The notes under the pieces: model-generated
Told to the model about the DNA's origin: nothing
The model's database searches: none
Seen by the model: the letters and a program-made list of their open reading frames with translations, nothing else
Position numbers and translations under genes: made by a program
In this document: one piece after another, positions 12,598-26,045 of the stretch
How positions within the stretch are numbered: the first letter of the stretch is position 1
How the letters are laid out: each line of letters starts with the position of its first letter
Origin: Coriaria nepalensis
Lineage: Eukaryota > Streptophyta > Magnoliopsida > Cucurbitales > Coriariaceae
Length of the DNA: 64,000 nt
Direction: 5' to 3'
Assembly: GCA_027186245.1 (NCBI GenBank)
Contig: CP114490.1
Location: forward strand, 10,669,501 to 10,733,500

Positions 12598-13516
12598 ATG
12601 ATGTTTTTGGAATTTGCGGGGGTTTATTTGGGGTTTCTTAAAAAGTCTTATGGATTCGATAACAAATATAGTATGTTGATGAACTTTTCTATGTTATGGA
12701 GTTGTTTTATCATTTATGTTATGTGGTCAAAGTAATTTGATTATGAGAAGAATAATGCATCTTGGTTTTCTGATTGAAATTTCAGTTTTGAGTTTGAATT
12801 CTCAAGTTTACATTGTTTTAATTAAAATATACGTTTTTTTTTTTATGTGACACAATTCAACTACTATATATAAACTCAATTTTATAATGTAAACTTTTTT
12901 TTTAAGCAAAAATTTTATGATAAAAAAGGTAGTTTATACCCAAAAATAATTATCCGTTAAATTTAATCTATCAATAAAAATATATCACATATTATGTATG
13001 TTAAAATAATATTTTTATTTATCTATTTTAAATATCGTGTTCCATTTTTTTTCTTTTTTTTTTTTTTGTTTTTTCTTTTCTTTGATGAGGCTCCATGGAT
13101 TATGGAACATGTCTCAATGATTGATAAGAGGGGTTACAATTTGAAAGAAAACAAATAACTGACAAGAGGTTCTTGTAGTTATAAATGTTTGTAGAAATAG
13201 TTTTTTTCAAACAACACAAAAAAAAAAAAATAAAAAAAAATAAAAAATAAAATAAAATAATATTGGGCAGAAAAATATGAAATTCTTCAATAAAATAAAA
13301 TTAAAAGAAGAACAATCTAAAAAAATTGTAAAGGGCCTATTTCTCTCTGCCTTGGAACACTAAGAAATAAAAAATAAAAATAAAAATTTATGTAGTTGAT
13401 TATGTAACAAGGGGAAAAAATAAAATAAAATTATGGCAATTATGGTGGTATACTATCGGAAGAAATTTCACCATCATATCAAACTTGAGCAGAGAATTCG
13501 ATTATGTCTTTCATTT
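12598..13516. other. Intergenic region between convergent DUF538 and TTL genes
   Basis: It holds the 3'UTRs of both genes and long A/T runs (poly-T near 13045-13080, A-rich near 13217-13260). No gene, RNA or repeat unit could be identified. Confidence 0.6.
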
Positions 13517-16500
13517 CTAAAGAATGCAATTCCTTATTGAATCCTCCAAGAATTTGTGGCTTGGACGGACCATCTCGACCAATCTCTCGCCGTTCTTGTA
13601 AATCTTGAATGCCGGAATGGTCTTTATGCCTTCTGCTTTTGCTATTGCCAAGCTCTCTTCTACATCCACCTTTTCAGTAATAAAAAAAAACAAACCCTTT
13701 TTCAAAAATACTGAGGCTGAGTTTTGTCTATAACAACCTTTTTTTTTTTTTTAATAATAATTTTAGTTTAATGAATTTCGAAACTCTTGGTTAAATGCAT
13801 GATATCAATTTAAATCTAATCTCATACTTATAAATTCATAATCCAATTTGAGAAATCTAAAATGGGATGGTCTTAAAACAGTAATGTAAAATAGGATGGT
13901 CTAAAAACAACTTTACCTTAAAGAACTTGGCCGATGAATATCGAACACACAGTGTATTCATAAATGAAGATATCTCTTCAGATGGGTCAGCGGATGAAAC
14001 TTTGAAATGAACCACCGAAATTCCTGAAATTTCAATTTTCCCCCACAAAATTCAAGTTTTGTTTCAAAGTGTAGACTCAAATGGAAGATCTAATTTACAT
14101 CACAAATTAACAAGAACTCTTACCGGGAAATGATATTGAGGATTTGAACTTATCTAGAGAAGTAACTTCCTCTACCTCACCGCCCATTTCCATACTACGA
14201 ATTCCCTCACGACGAGAAGAATTCTTCAAGGCAACTCTTGCTTGATGTAAAGATTCAGCCACCTCATTATCCCCAGGTAGTTCTCTCCTCAACACCTCTA
14301 AATCACTCACCGCATCTCCCCATTTTTCAAGCTACACAACCAGGACAAAAAAAAAGTGCAAATCAGTATGAGAAAAAAAAAATATATATATAAGGGAACA
14401 TGATTATACATACGGTTGTAATCAATTCACCTTGGAATTGGAAGCGGCCCGCCGACGAAGGGCTTTGGTGTAATTTGGTAAAGTTTTGAGGGCTTGGTTG
14501 CAATCACGCACTGATTGTTCCCATAGGCCGAGCTTGGACCAACAAACGGCTCTATTGCAATAGAGAACGGAGTTGGAGGAGTCATATTTGAGGCCATCTC
14601 CATACGCTGTACAAGCCTCGGCAAATCTAGCGGAGTTGAAAAGCTCGTTACCATGGGAACGGGCCCCGGCTACCATTTTCACGTTATTTAAAACCCTTGT
14701 AAGCTCTGTATTGTTGCATTCGATCTTGCAAGCCCTCCCAGCTGCTAAAACTGCATTCTCAAACCTGGCAAGAATTTTTGTATTAGACGCTCATCCAAAT
14801 GAAAAATCCAAATTTACCTCGTATTTGTATTAAAATGCAGTTTGCACCCATTCTAGTTTACCTAAACACCAGTATCAATGTAGAATTGGACGAACTCTCA
14901 AGTCATTCAGAAACTCCATTTTGAGTCTAAAATTCAATTTGAGCCACAAAACTCCATTTAACTTAAGTGAATGAATGATAGTGCAAATAGGAAATTCAAT
15001 GTAATCTTCCAATCCAAGGGTCTTTTTTTTTTTTTGGCCAAAATCTAAGGGTCCGTTTGCTTTAGCAGTCTTAGAATCAAAGTAGTATTAGATTAAATCT
15101 GAATTGATATAACGTATATATTTTGGAGTTTGGAGATTAATTTAAATGAAATCCAAACAGGATTTGAAAATGCTTAGGCCAAATCCACTCTTTTTAGTTT
15201 TTACTTCAGGGTGGACTAAAATTTCAAGAATGTTTACCTTCCAAAAGCCATATCAACTTGGGCTTGAATATAGAGCACATATGATTCTCCAAGCATACCA
15301 AAGAACTTGGTACGTGAGCAAGAAGGCGGATAACTATCCAGCTTCGGAATACTTGACAAGATTGAATCAGCATTTTCAAGCTGATGGAGCTTCAAAAAGG
15401 CCTCCGCTTTACAAGCAATGAGCTGTAAAAATCGATTTCAAATATCCGCTTCACACAAACTTAGAAGCATTTTAAGTTTACTACCTGAGGAGAGGAATCT
15501 GCTCCAATTGCCATAGCAGCATCAGACTCGCTAAGCACACTCTTCCAATCACTTAGCTTCCGAGCTTCTGCGCATTGATTTAGATGCTTCTCCAGAGACT
15601 TCAATTTCTGAAACTCCAACTTATCTGACTCATCTGTTGAAAAATAAAGGTGGGTTCGAGCATTTTCCATCTGCCCCAATCTGCCAAAAGATTTAAAAAG
15701 GAAAAGGCTTCGCATTTTACAATGCAATAAACAAGTATATGTAAATGGTTATATTTCAGTCAGGCTGCATTTGGAAACCAGTTTAGCCCCTCTAAAACTC
15801 CAATTTCTATCCAGATAGTGAAAATGTAAAATCCAATTCACCTCACAATCTTAAGTCTTAACTAACCAAAATATAGTTTCAACTAAACTCCTGACTGAAT
15901 GTTGAGATTCATTCAGACTCGCCAATCCTATGTTAAGATTTCAACACAAAATTGGACTGAAAATCCCACTATTTTCTCTTTGCCTTCTATTCAATTCATG
16001 GAAGAGTACCAAAAACTACTAAACTGAAAAAATCAAAGAACACGAGGATTAAAATATACCTTAATTGAACAGAATAACAACGGACTTGGAAAAATAAAGA
16101 GGCAGAAAAACTGAAAACTCGGGAAAACCGGGGGGAAAAAATCCACTTAACCACTGAATTGACCTCATCTGGCCAAAATTAAGTGGCACCCATGGCCAAG
16201 TAATGAGTTCGGCTCATTGGCCATTTTCAGTCTAAACAAGATTACAGAACTTTATGACGAGAAATAAGATTTATTTACTATGAACTCAAACTTTAACAAA
16301 CCAAATTACACAATAACCATGTAGAACATGAAATTTTCTCATAAAAATGACATTTCCAGCAATAAAAATTGAATTAAGTATTAATTTAACTTCTAATCGA
16401 AAGCACTCACCGGATATAAAGAAAAGCCAGCCTCTTATGAGCTCTCTCAAAACTGGGATCCAACCTGACAGCCTCCTCGCACTCAGTCACGGCCTCCCAC

Positions 16501-17240
16501 AACCTCCCAAGAGCCACCAATGCAGCTGCCCTGTTACTCCTATATGCCGCATTCTCAGGCAAAATCGAAATTGCCCGATCATACAAACCCAAAGCCTCCA
16601 CAAAACTCCCCCTCTTATAAACCTCATTCCCTGCTCTCTTCACTTCCTCCGGATCCAAACTCCCCATTGCCCTCTTAACCATCACATTGACCAATTCAGT
16701 TCCATTTTGTTGCGTGGTCCCATCAGGAAATTTAGCTGGGTGGGAACCACCACCACGGACTATGCTTCCATGGCCGTAGTTTACGGCTCTAGAGCCTAAC
16801 ACATCTGTCCGTGTAGTCGGGGTCATTTTCGGGGAAATGATGTTGTTGCCAGGTTTAAGGAACTTTCTGGAAGGACAGATGTTACCAGTAGGGAGCGGAT
16901 TCATACTTGGGCTTGAAGACGCAGAGTTGGCTCCATTACTTGAAGTAATGGAGCTTTTACCAGAGTAGATCAACGGAGCTCCGGCCGAGACGGATCTACG
17001 ATGACCTGGTCTGGATCGATTCAGACTCGGGCTTGAGCTTGTTTCCGAGCTTTTGGTTTTTCCGGAAAGCGTGCCCGATGAGCCCGAGCTGCTGCTCGAT
17101 GTGGTGATGGGGCCGGTAGTCCTTAGAGGCGAGACGGGTGAACCCAGATCCAGCTTTTTATAATCGGACTTATTATTTCCAAGAGCTAAGGAATCAAAAC
17201 CCATTTCTTGTATGGATTTTGCATTTCCAGCGTTTGACAT
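13517..17240 (-). CDS. TTL3: Tetratricopeptide-repeat thioredoxin-like protein (TTL)
   Basis: Seven exons on the minus strand are 17240-16411, 15680-15485, 15422-15238, 14764-14431, 14331-14124, 14023-13917 and 13669-13517. All phases agree and the product is 670 aa, close to the family's usual 680-730. The N-terminal 190 residues are Ser/Gly/Pro-rich and disordered. TPR motifs start at VKRAGNEVYKRGSFVEAL and resume at RSHGNELFNSARFAEACTAY, with a linker between. The C-terminal domain (about residue 585 on) is thioredoxin-like, with the cis-Pro loop GIKTIPAFKIYKNGE. It lacks a CxxC redox pair, as is known for TTLs, so it should act in binding rather than disulfide exchange. Family members are scaffolds in brassinosteroid and VH1/BRL2 signalling, osmotic tolerance and cellulose synthesis at the plasma membrane. 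The TTL1/3/4 paralogue choice is tentative; gene order favours TTL3. Confidence 0.92.
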
Positions 17241-20031
17241 TGTGATTATAAGAGCAAAACTGAGGAATGTACGTAAGAGAAGTATTTTTTTTTTTTTTCA
17301 GCTTCTTCTCTAGTATGTAATAACAGCTACAAAGAAGGGCAGTAAAGAAAAAGTAGGAAAGAAGGAGGAAGATGATGATGAGATCCGTGAAGTAAAAGGA
17401 GGAAGCAAAGAATGAATCAATAAGACACAGAGAAAGAGAGAGAGAGAGACTGGATTTAAAGGTATGATTAGAAGATTACTAAACTGTTGCTTTGAGGATT
17501 ATGATCTTCGCTTTGTATTCTCTTTTTTCGTTGTAGACTGCTGTGTTTTTCACGAGCACCGCTTCTTTCTGCCTTCCTCTCTCTCTCTCTCTCTTGATTC
17601 TTCGTTCCTCCTCTTCCCTCTTCCCTCTCCTTTTCCCTCTCTACGGCTATCTCCTTTATCTGGATCTATTTTTGTTTCTGTATATATTTATTATTTTGCA
17701 ATTCAATCTATAATTTCTTCTTTTTTTTTTTTTTACGTAATAATTTTTACAAAAAAAGAAAAATCTAATTAAATTGTTTCACTTTTTTTAAGATTTTATT
17801 TTTATTTTTATTTTTCTAATCTTTTATTCGACGGATAATATTAATTTAACTTAAAGAATTAAGTTTTTAAGTCTAGAAAATTTTAAAAATATATAATTTT
17901 TTTAATTATAATTTTATTAAATATCAGTTTAATAATTTTATTTAACTATCAATTTTATTAATTGTCTAACAATTTAAATACGAAGAACTATTTAAAGACC
18001 GTTGTAATACAATAAGTCGAAAATTTTAATTATTTTCTACATTATTTCTTAAGTTAATTATTGGTATATTAATTTTTTATTTGATTAAATAAATTAATAT
18101 ATTTTATTTAAAATTTCTTTAAATATTAAATAAATAGATTTAAAATTTTTTTTATTAAAATAATAATGCTTCCAAGAAGGTGTTGGCATTCATATTTTGG
18201 TTGTGTTATGTTATTTTTTTTGTTTCAAGTCTACAAGATTAGGCTGAGCTGGTTACGGGAAAAATGCTTACGTGTACTTACATTAATCGAAATTATTTCC
18301 CTTTGACATTGTTTTGTTTTTATTTCCATTTATTTTTATATTTATGGTTCATTTGATTTCAATTTATAATTATAATAAAAATAAGTAGAATAATTAAAAT
18401 AAGAATTACAGAAATAATAAATATAATAAAAATAATTAGAATAAAAGGGTCATTTTTAAAATTGTATAATTCAGAATCAAATTTTTGTATTTTTATAAGA
18501 GAAATAAAAAGATAATTTTTTTATTATTGTATCTAATTTCGACGCTCTCTTAATAAAAGAATTGTAGAAATAGAATGTGTTTTCACTTTTAAAAAAAATC
18601 AATTTTGTGAATTATTTTTATTTAATCTCATATTTTATATCTAATCAAATAATTAAATAGAAATTATTTCTATTTTTTAATTTACGGAAAATACAACCAA
18701 ATGAGCCATAAATTAATAAATCCTTAATCCTAATTTTATGTCTTAGGACTAAAATAACCCTCTTGAAATTACAAAAATACATTCATTTTCCTAAGACCTT
18801 TTTTCCCCCTTCTTCCTTTTAACTTTGTCAAGTACGTGAGAGATTGTTGCATTTACAAAGGGAAAACAAGTGTAGTAGTATTCTTATACGATGATTACGA
18901 CAAAGCTAACTTACTATTTGAATGATTATGCTTCCACATTTTTACAGTCTAATCGTTGTGGTTAGGATAGAGATGGAATGTGGAAGCGGGTGGGGTGGTA
19001 AAGATGATGTTGGATATAAAAAATATCTCGAGCCAATACATGAATGATGAACTTGGAGATCTTCACTCCGACTATTTATTCGACTAATTATTTACGGACC
19101 AATTTTATTATTTTAATCTTCTAAATTAACTGCTACTTACCACAAGTATGCAAAATATTAGTACCAACACGTGTTTAGCAATAAATTTACGTAGTAATAC
19201 TCAACATGTTTAGCTATAACCAATTTGCTTACAAATATTTCTAAGTAATTTGACCCTTTAAAACTAAGGACTTAGCTTTTACCTATAATATAAAATATAA
19301 CAAGTTGTTATTTAAGTTATATGGTAAGGGCATAGTATTATATAATATATCAATCTTGACATAATACTAATTGACTTGATGACATAGCGAGTCTTATCAA
19401 TCTTCACAATATGTATCCCGTTATAGTGATAGATCCATAAATTTATTGTTGCGGATGCAGATTATATGAAGAACTAGAAAAATAATGGAGTGCGGAAGCA
19501 AAACCTCTAAAATACGGTAAATATATATTGTTAAAAAATTTATAATAAATAATATAGAATATAGATATTAATTTTATATTTAGTTATAAATAAAATAAAA
19601 AAAGTAAAAATTAAGAAATTAAATATACCGTATAATTAAGAAAGAAAGTGGAGAAGTTGAGGAATATTAAAAAGATGATGCACGTTTTGTAATTTCTATT
19701 AGTCAAAACTCACAAGGAAGGGAAAACGTGAGTGTCAAAATGTTCAATGGATAATAGAATGATAAAAATATTTTAAAAAAAGATTAGTTGTTGTTATTGG
19801 GAATTTTATATTATATATTATATTATATATTTATATATTTATATATTTATATTATATTATATATTTATATATTTATATATTGGGTGTTTAGATCTCAAAA
19901 GTTCATCTTATGTTACGTGCGAACAAGCATGGTTGAAAAGTTTGAATCAATTTTTTTCTTCTTTCTTTCTAACCGCGTATTCCTTTTTATGGTTAAAAGA
20001 TAAGTTTTATTCATAAATAAATAAATAAATG

Positions 20032-20065
<34 letters not shown>

Positions 20066-21068
20066 CATTATTTAAATTCATGGTTAGGACAATATTTTAA
20101 TCTCTCGAGAATAATAATATATACTTTACATTTGAGAAATAAACTCTTAAAATTATTATTTAATTTATATATTATCTTATAAATAAAATTAAATATATCC
20201 ACTATTAACATCCAAAAAAATAAAATTAAATAAAATTTTTGCATCAAAATATCATAAACGTCATGTTCTTCATATTCATCGTGCCATTTCAAAATTCAGT
20301 CTTGACATGCAAATGATGAAATCATGACTTAGATAAAGAAATGAAATAGATCCAAAATGATGAAAGAATACATCTTTCTTACTTGAGAGTTTTTGCTCTC
20401 GAACGTTGAAGGCTACAACCATGCTAGGTCTAGGAAGGAGAATAGAACAAGAAAGCGAGAAAAACAAAGATTGCTTATAATCTAGGTTAAAAAAAAGCTA
20501 CCAAATTTATGATTAAGATTTGATAACATTCCTCTGTTTAAGATTAATCATGGTAAGTTCTTAAATATACATATTCTCACAAGCTAAATCTATTATTATC
20601 CATTTTTAATAATTTAATTAATTAAATTACTTAATTTCACATTTTTAATAATTAAGTAGGATCATACTCCAATTGGGTTTAAGTATAACTTGACCATTCC
20701 AATTTCAATTTGTTAAACTCTTACACAGCATAATAGCTTTATCTCCGACATCTCAAATTGTTTTGGATCAAGCTCACATGCGTAACATCCGTTGAACGAC
20801 TTGTCGGTTTTAATAGAATATGGAAAAATTAGTAGTAATATCAAACTCCAGTTTTGATGTCAAATTCATTCTCAATGAATTTAAATACTGAGCGGTAACG
20901 GTACGGTACGGTACGTACTACATGACATAAAACTTATTTATCATTAAGCTAATTAAGATTTTTCGTAAAAAAACATAAAAGAAATCAAACAAAGACACAT
21001 TTTACTTGACCAAGCACGTTGATAGTGAAATATTTGACATTTCATTAATTTATTTCTATTTTTTCTAG
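17241..21068. other. Divergent intergenic region between TTL and the cysteine protease
   Basis: Bases 17241-17650 are the TTL leader and promoter, with GA/CT microsatellites (about 17436-17450 and 17580-17594). The rest is very AT-rich. It includes a TATATT/TATATTTA minisatellite at 19805-19880, an (AT)n run at 20034-20059, and a GGTAC tandem at 20900-20916. An open frame on the plus strand at 17464 is low-complexity and not a gene. Confidence 0.6.
19805..19880. repeat. TATATTTA-type minisatellite
   Basis: Short units of TATATTA and TATATTTA follow each other for about 75 bases. The order is irregular, consistent with replication slippage in AT-rich DNA. Confidence 0.7.
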
Positions 21069-21076
21069 TATAAATA
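21069..21076 (+). promoter_or_regulatory. TATA box of the cysteine protease gene
   Basis: TATAAATA lies 104 bases before the start codon. A C/A-rich stretch begins about 30 bases further on, as expected for a plant core promoter. Confidence 0.65.
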
Positions 21077-21172
21077 TCCATTAAACTTGCAACAAACAGT
21101 TCATCCCTACGATCACATTATTTGAACAACTATCCAATCTAATTATAAGCCACTTTTCCTCCCCCTATCAAT

Positions 21173-22396
21173 ATGGAGCTCACAAAAAAGAAGACATGTC
21201 TAGTACTAATGGCAATTGTACTCGTTTTCGCTTCTTCTCATCATCAAGCCATGTCTCGAACCCTTCTCCAAGCCAATGCACCAAAATCCGAGCAACACGA
21301 GCAATGGATGGCTCGATATGGGAAAATGTATGAGAACGGTGTGGAGAAGGAGAAGAGGTTTATGATATTCAAGGAAAATGTGGAATTTATTGAATCATTC
21401 AATAAGGATGGAAGTAAGAGTTATAAGCTAAGTGTCAATCAGTTTGCTGATCTTACAAATGAAGAGTTTAAGGCCTCTAGAAATAGGTTTAAGGGTCGTA
21501 TGTGTGATGATCAAGCTCCTTCTTCTTCTTTCAAGTATGCTAATGCAACGAATGTTCCAAGTACTATGGATTGGAGGGAGAAAGGAGCAGTTACACCTGT
21601 CAAGGATCAAGGCCAATGTGGTAAGAGTCCAATAGTTACATTTATTAATACTTATACATCGTGAAACTCGTTTTACAAAATACGATAATATTCCGAATCT
21701 CCATAGAATAATGTCAATAGTTTACATATTGAAGTATTGTATGCGATACATGTAGATACTATGATTTTCATTTTCTAAGCTATGTTCTTATTGCAATATA
21801 CAGGATGCTGTTGGGCATTTTCGGCAGTTGCAGCTATGGAAGGAATCACTAAACTTTCAACGGGTAAACTGATCTCTTTATCCGAGCAAGAGCTAGTTGA
21901 CTGTGACACTAATGGAGTGGACCAAGGATGTGAAGGTGGTTTAATGGACAATGCCTTCCAATTCATTCAAAAGAACCACGGCCTAGCGACCGAGGCTAGT
22001 TACCCTTATCAGGGTGTAGATGGAACCTGCAATGCAAAAGAGGAATCGGAACATGCTGCAGCAATCAAAGGGTACGAGGATGTTCCGGTCAACAGTGAGG
22101 AGGCATTGCTCAAGGCCGTGGCTAACCAACCGATTTCTGTTGCCATCGATGCTGGGGGTTCCGACTTCCAATTCTATTCGAGTGGGGTGTTTACGGGAAG
22201 TTGCGGTACGGATTTAGATCACGGTGTTACTGCAGTTGGATATGGCGTTAGTGATAACGGGACCAAGTATTGGCTTGTAAAAAACTCTTGGGGCACACAA
22301 TGGGGTGAAAGTGGTTATATAAGGATGAAAAGAGATATTGATGCAAAAGAAGGGCTCTGTGGTATAGCAATGAAAGCCTCTTACCCCACAGCATAA
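21173..22396 (+). CDS. Papain-type cysteine protease, SAG12-like
   Basis: Two exons (21173-21620 and 21804-22396) give a 346-aa preproprotein. Residues 1-29 or so form a signal peptide with a hydrophobic [11 protein letters not shown] core. The prodomain has a complete ERFNIN motif (E58, R62, F63, F66, N69, I73, N77) and the [11 protein letters not shown] segment. The mature enzyme begins near [20 protein letters not shown]. Catalytic residues are all present: oxyanion Gln in QGQCGCCWAF, Cys152, His289 in [10 protein letters not shown], and Asn310 in KNSWG. The double Cys before Trp is typical of the SAG12 subfamily. There is no KDEL tail and no granulin domain, so the enzyme is expected in the secretory pathway or vacuole, acting in protein breakdown during senescence or defence. 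One N-glycosylation sequon (NAT) lies just before the processing site. The single phase-1 intron interrupts the Gly codon of the active-site loop. Confidence 0.95.
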
Positions 22397-23770
22397 AGAA
22401 ACCACATCTCATGAAACATATATACACATGATTCCATATGTAACTTATCTCTTGTATGAATATTTGGCATATATTTGATGTATTATGCAAAAACACATTA
22501 TCTTGCCCTAACCAAAAATACAATATAGTATAGAATATTGTGAACAGACTTGCTGTGGCATTATTTCTCCTATTTGGTTATATCATACGACGACATTTTC
22601 CGACTGCGAACAATGAATTTTCTTGAATCTTTTCACGTTCATTCTATCGATTTTGGCTTATGATAAGAAAATAAGAGTTTTTTTTTTCTCTTTTTGTGGA
22701 AAATTATTATTAAATGTTGGTTAACCAGTTTACTTCGACATCAAGAGTTGAGCTTGAGTACCTAATCGACATCCTTAATAAAGCCTATGTACCTATACAA
22801 ATACCAAACAAGTTTTGATTCCAAAATTTCAGTCTGACTTTCCGAAGTGCAATCCAAACTCCAGTTTAACAGATAATGTCGTCGATGTATCACCTTATTC
22901 TATCTATTCCATATTATCATAAATCTATATATGCATACATATATATAAGCTTTTCTAATAGGTTTAAAATTTTCAAACTTTTGCCCTCTCACAAGTCGTA
23001 TCATATATGTATAATTTCATGAGATTAATCTTCTTTATTCGCTCGATCTTTATAATTTCCTACAACATAAGGTAAAAATTTGTGAGCTAAAAAGCTTAAT
23101 AAGTATAGGATGAAATTATCAGGATCATTGTATGATTTCATTTATCAGGATCAAATTACAAAATAATATTACAGATATAATCCTTATAAAAACTTGTCGT
23201 CTATCGACAACATTTTGATAATTTACTAAATAAATCAGTATGAGTGAGTCAAACTTGGGACCTGTCATATTATCAGTAAGATTATGCTCACCAAGATCTC
23301 ATAACCTACCCCGGGATAAGCAACTGAGTGTTGTTTGTTATTTAATGCTATATTAACCCCTTCTTGTTCTTCAAATCTAGATTTAATTAGGGGAGTAGTT
23401 CTCACATCTAAGTTCATTGTCATCAATATTATGTCAAAATTTTAACATTAGTATATCATTTTGAATTGGGTTGGCATCAATTTATATCTTAACAATATTG
23501 AAAAATGGATTTATAAGTTCTCTTTCTATAAAATATCTATTGGTCTGATTTGACATAGACTCCTCTCAGTAGATTATTTGATTTTATCAAGAATGAATTA
23601 AGCTTTTGAACTCAAGGGTTACTCCAATGCTCAATATTCTATGAAAGATTCACTTCAATATACTACATTTGAAATTTGTCGGGGCATTTTATCAACCATC
23701 AGTCAGTTTTAAAAAATTATGCTAGTTGACTAGTATAGTATGCACTATAGTTGCATATATGTAAGGCTAC
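22397..23770. other. Intergenic region between the protease gene and the copia element
   Basis: The first 120 bases are probably 3'UTR. The rest is AT-rich, without open frames or clear repeats. Confidence 0.5.
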
Positions 23771-24528
23771 TGTCAATAGTTTATGGTGTGAGCCTAATTT
23801 GGATTCAAATCAGTAATCCAACAGATATGTATTAGAGCAAAGAAACCATGTTGGTATAAAGTTTATAATTGAGTCTGTTTTAGAGATAATAGAAAGGTTG
23901 TGGACTGCTGGAAGATATGAAAAGTTTGTGGGGCTGTTTTGAAGAAAATGAAAAAAGAGGTCCGCTCTGTTTGATTTATCACTCATGAATTAAGAGTTAA
24001 AAATATATTTGGAAAAAAGCTCTCTCTTCTCCTCTTTCTCTCCTGCACAATAATGGTTCTCTTGTTATGGAATTTGCGTTGCCGATCTCCACATATTCCG
24101 GTAGTTTGATCTACTTGAGTTTTTTGGTTTGCTCTTCATGATTTTAGATTAAAAGATATACGTAGCTTAAAATTTGAGTTAGGGTTTTGTGAAATCTTGA
24201 TTGAATCTCTGATTGATGTTGGTTGAGCTTGTGGATTAGTGGATCTAGGACTTGCTTGTATGTTCGTACCGGAAACTCTATCACTAGTGCAAACGATCCT
24301 CTTAGAATTCTAGAGCTCGAGTGAATTAGCTTCCTTTCGAAGTGAACCATAATAAAATCTCTTGTGTCATTTATCTTTCTACACGCATATTATTTCTTGT
24401 TAAATAGGTCTGTTTCGTAAACAAAAAGATCATGACTGAACTTTTGCTATATGAATAGTGATGTAATAAACTAGAAAACAAGTTGACCTCAATAAAATTG
24501 AACATATAAGTGTTATTATCTTTCAACA
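23771..24528 (+). repeat. 5' LTR of the plus-strand copia element
   Basis: It begins TGTCAATAG and ends TTTCAACA. It aligns along its whole length with the copy at 28866-29670, apart from a gap of roughly 25-40 bases near its left end. Confidence 0.88.
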
Positions 24529-24529
24529 G

Positions 24530-24541
24530 TGGTATCAAAGC
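24530..24541 (+). other. Primer-binding site (initiator tRNA-Met)
   Basis: TGGTATCAAAGC lies one base after the 5' LTR. It matches the usual copia primer-binding site TGGTATCAGAGC with one G-to-A change. Confidence 0.88.
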
Positions 24542-24928
24542 ATAAGTTTAATCTAGGTTGTGAAATCGGTAAAATTTTCTTAGTTGCTTGATGATTGTAC
24601 AAATGAATTTGCATAAGAGCCTTGATTGAATAATTGGTGTATGTTATTCGGTGAATGACCTTGACTTCGTATTATGCATATTGTATGATTGGAGATTAAG
24701 CATTAGAAATTATTTTGATTTCTTAAAGATTACCTTGGTTGAGTTAGATACAAATTTCTTAGGCCTTTCTTGTGTTGATGGGTTCAAGTATCTAGTTAAT
24801 TGAGATTTTTTGCACTTGTGAATTGATTTGAATGTGGTGGTATGATTTTAAACAAAGAAAACAGAAAATATATACTTGCAGAATTTTTTTTCTTTTTCAT
24901 GTGTGTATTGTATTCTTTGTTTATTGAA

Positions 24929-25560
24929 ATGATGACTACCCAGATGAGGATCCCGTTGTTTGATAGGAAGTCTGATTATGGAACTTGGAAGAAGAGGATG
25001 AGGGCACTTCTCTCACATAACAAGGTTGTCATAGTATTAAAGTAAGACGACACTAAGTTGATAGACGCAACAATTGCTAAACTGGTAGAGATTGATCAAA
25101 AGACATTATTTTTAATTGGAAGACGGACACGTTGAAGAATCTAGATGACAATTTAGAAAAATTTTTAAAAATGAACTTAGCTTTAAAAAGGAACCGTTCA
25201 TGCATTAGATAATTCTACTCTAATTCTACTCAAGCCATGATATTGCTTCAATCCATTTTCGATGACTATATAATAGTTAAGAATGCATTGAAGTATACGG
25301 GCGGGGAACCTAAACTTAACTTAGTTGTAGCGGGACTTAAGACTAGGGAATCAGAATTAAAAATAAGTAAGATAACAAACATAAACTTGTTTGTTAAAGA
25401 AAAACATGAAAAGAAGGATTCTAGTTAATTTGATAGAAATCCTAAGAGAAAATAGTAAGTCAAAATAAACAATAATAAATAAATTAGAAAGTGTTATCAT
25501 TGTAATAAATCTAATCACTTAAAAAGGGATTGTTATACTTTGAATAATAACAACAGAAGA
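24929..25560 (+). pseudogene. Copia gag remnant with zinc knuckle
   Basis: The remnant opens with a frame reading RIPLFDRKSDYGTWKKRM, the usual start of a copia gag, and is then broken by stops. A complete CX2CX4HX4C knuckle (CYHCNKSNHLKRDC) is still readable at 25492-25533 and would have bound the genomic RNA in the particle. Confidence 0.8.
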
Positions 25561-25639
25561 CCATCTCAAGGAAATCATAAAGGTAATGTGGCTAATGCAA
25601 CTTACATTTTTGATGTTCTAACATTTCACAAGATATTAT

Positions 25640-26040
25640 TATAAATGATTGGATCTTAGATTCAGGTTTCCCACTCCATATGAGCCCGAATAGAAAATGG
25701 TTCAAGGACTTTAAAGAATTTGATGATGGTACAGTTTTCATGGGAAACAACCAAACTTGTAAGATCTTAGGGATATGAAACATAACCTTAAAGTTGCATG
25801 ATGGTGAGATAGATATGCTATCTAAGGCTAGATATATTTCAGACGTAAAATTGAACCAAATATCCCTATGAACCTTAGATGAAGGTGGCTATTCGTATAT
25901 GACAGAAAATGGTATGTTGATTGTCTCTAAAAATGGAAAACAATTTCTTAAAGGTGTTAAGAAACATAGTCTTTATGGTTATTACTTTGATGCTAGTTTC
26001 AATTTTGTACTTATTTCTACTAATCAAAATGTGAAAGAAA
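25640..26040 (+). pseudogene. Copia protease and pre-integrase remnant
   Basis: The aspartic protease active site is still readable as WILDSG (DSG at 25659-25667). It is followed by a fragmented region with several stops leading to the integrase zinc-binding domain. Confidence 0.75.
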
Positions 26041-26045
26041 AATGA

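Noticed and set aside
16347..16799. 150-codon plus-strand frame
   Set aside because: It is opposite exon 1 of the TTL gene, whose TPR sequence is unmistakable.
17464..17772. 102-codon plus-strand frame near the TTL start
   Set aside because: It is a CT-microsatellite and poly-T product rich in Ser, Leu and Phe without domain features; it lies in the TTL promoter.
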